In this document: in pieces, positions 5,855 through 5,884 of the stretch
How the letters are laid out: each line of letters opens with the position of its first letter
Position numbering within the stretch: the stretch's first letter is position 1
Source: an uncultured Porphyromonadaceae bacterium
GTDB lineage: Bacteria; Bacteroidota; Bacteroidia; Bacteroidales; CAMTPD01
Assembly: GCA_947074265.1 (NCBI GenBank)
Contig: CAMTPD010000114.1
Span: 1 to 5,884, forward strand
Direction of reading: 5' to 3'
Length of the DNA: 5,884 nt
Made by a program: the position numbers and the translations under genes
The notes under the pieces: model-generated
What the model was told of the DNA's origin: nothing
The model's input: the letters and a program-made list of their open reading frames with translations, nothing else
The model's database searches: none

Positions 5855-5884
5855 AAAGAGAGAAAGTAAGGCCAACAGAGAAAT

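Overview
The window looks like a piece of a Bacteroidota chromosome, probably Bacteroidales. Gene starts lack Shine-Dalgarno sequences, and the upstream regions carry matches to the Bacteroidota promoter pattern (TTTG at -33, TAnnTTTG at -7). The protein families also fit: a DUF3810 membrane protein, a Bacteroidota-style secreted GH30 glycosidase and a Spy/CpxP-like small periplasmic protein. Genus cannot be fixed from the sequence alone. No mobile element, CRISPR array, tRNA or rRNA is visible.

Layout. (1) Bases 8-2768 hold a tight three-gene rightward operon with 7 and 9 bp gaps: a YdfG-like NADP-dependent short-chain dehydrogenase, an RmlD-like extended SDR, and a DUF3810 membrane protein with an HEMAH zinc-metallopeptidase-type motif. 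(2) Bases 2865-3302, leftward, encode a small secreted protein with a Met/His/aromatic-rich tandem repeat and two LTxxQ-like segments. A hairpin with a U-tract, abutting the stop codon of the convergent operon, ends it. (3) Bases 3303-3775 are an AT-rich gene-free stretch with short direct and inverted repeats and candidate promoters in both directions. (4) Bases 3776-4264, rightward, encode an unrecognised 162-residue protein with a CxxC pair and an acidic tail, followed by a strong intrinsic terminator. (5) Bases 5795-4353, leftward, encode a secreted GH30 glycoside hydrolase.

The most notable observation is in the GH30 gene. The frame is intact over 480 codons, but codon 241 is an amber stop. 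It falls between the predicted acid/base Glu (E211) and the predicted nucleophile Glu (E315), so neither half alone could be an active enzyme. The simplest reading is a recent nonsense mutation (or sequencing error). The gene also ends with TAG at the place where the family would be expected to end, which argues against general TAG reassignment. I see no clear undescribed multi-gene system. The better leads are the amber-split glycosidase, the Met/His-repeat periplasmic protein with its complex upstream region, and the unrecognised Cys-containing protein.
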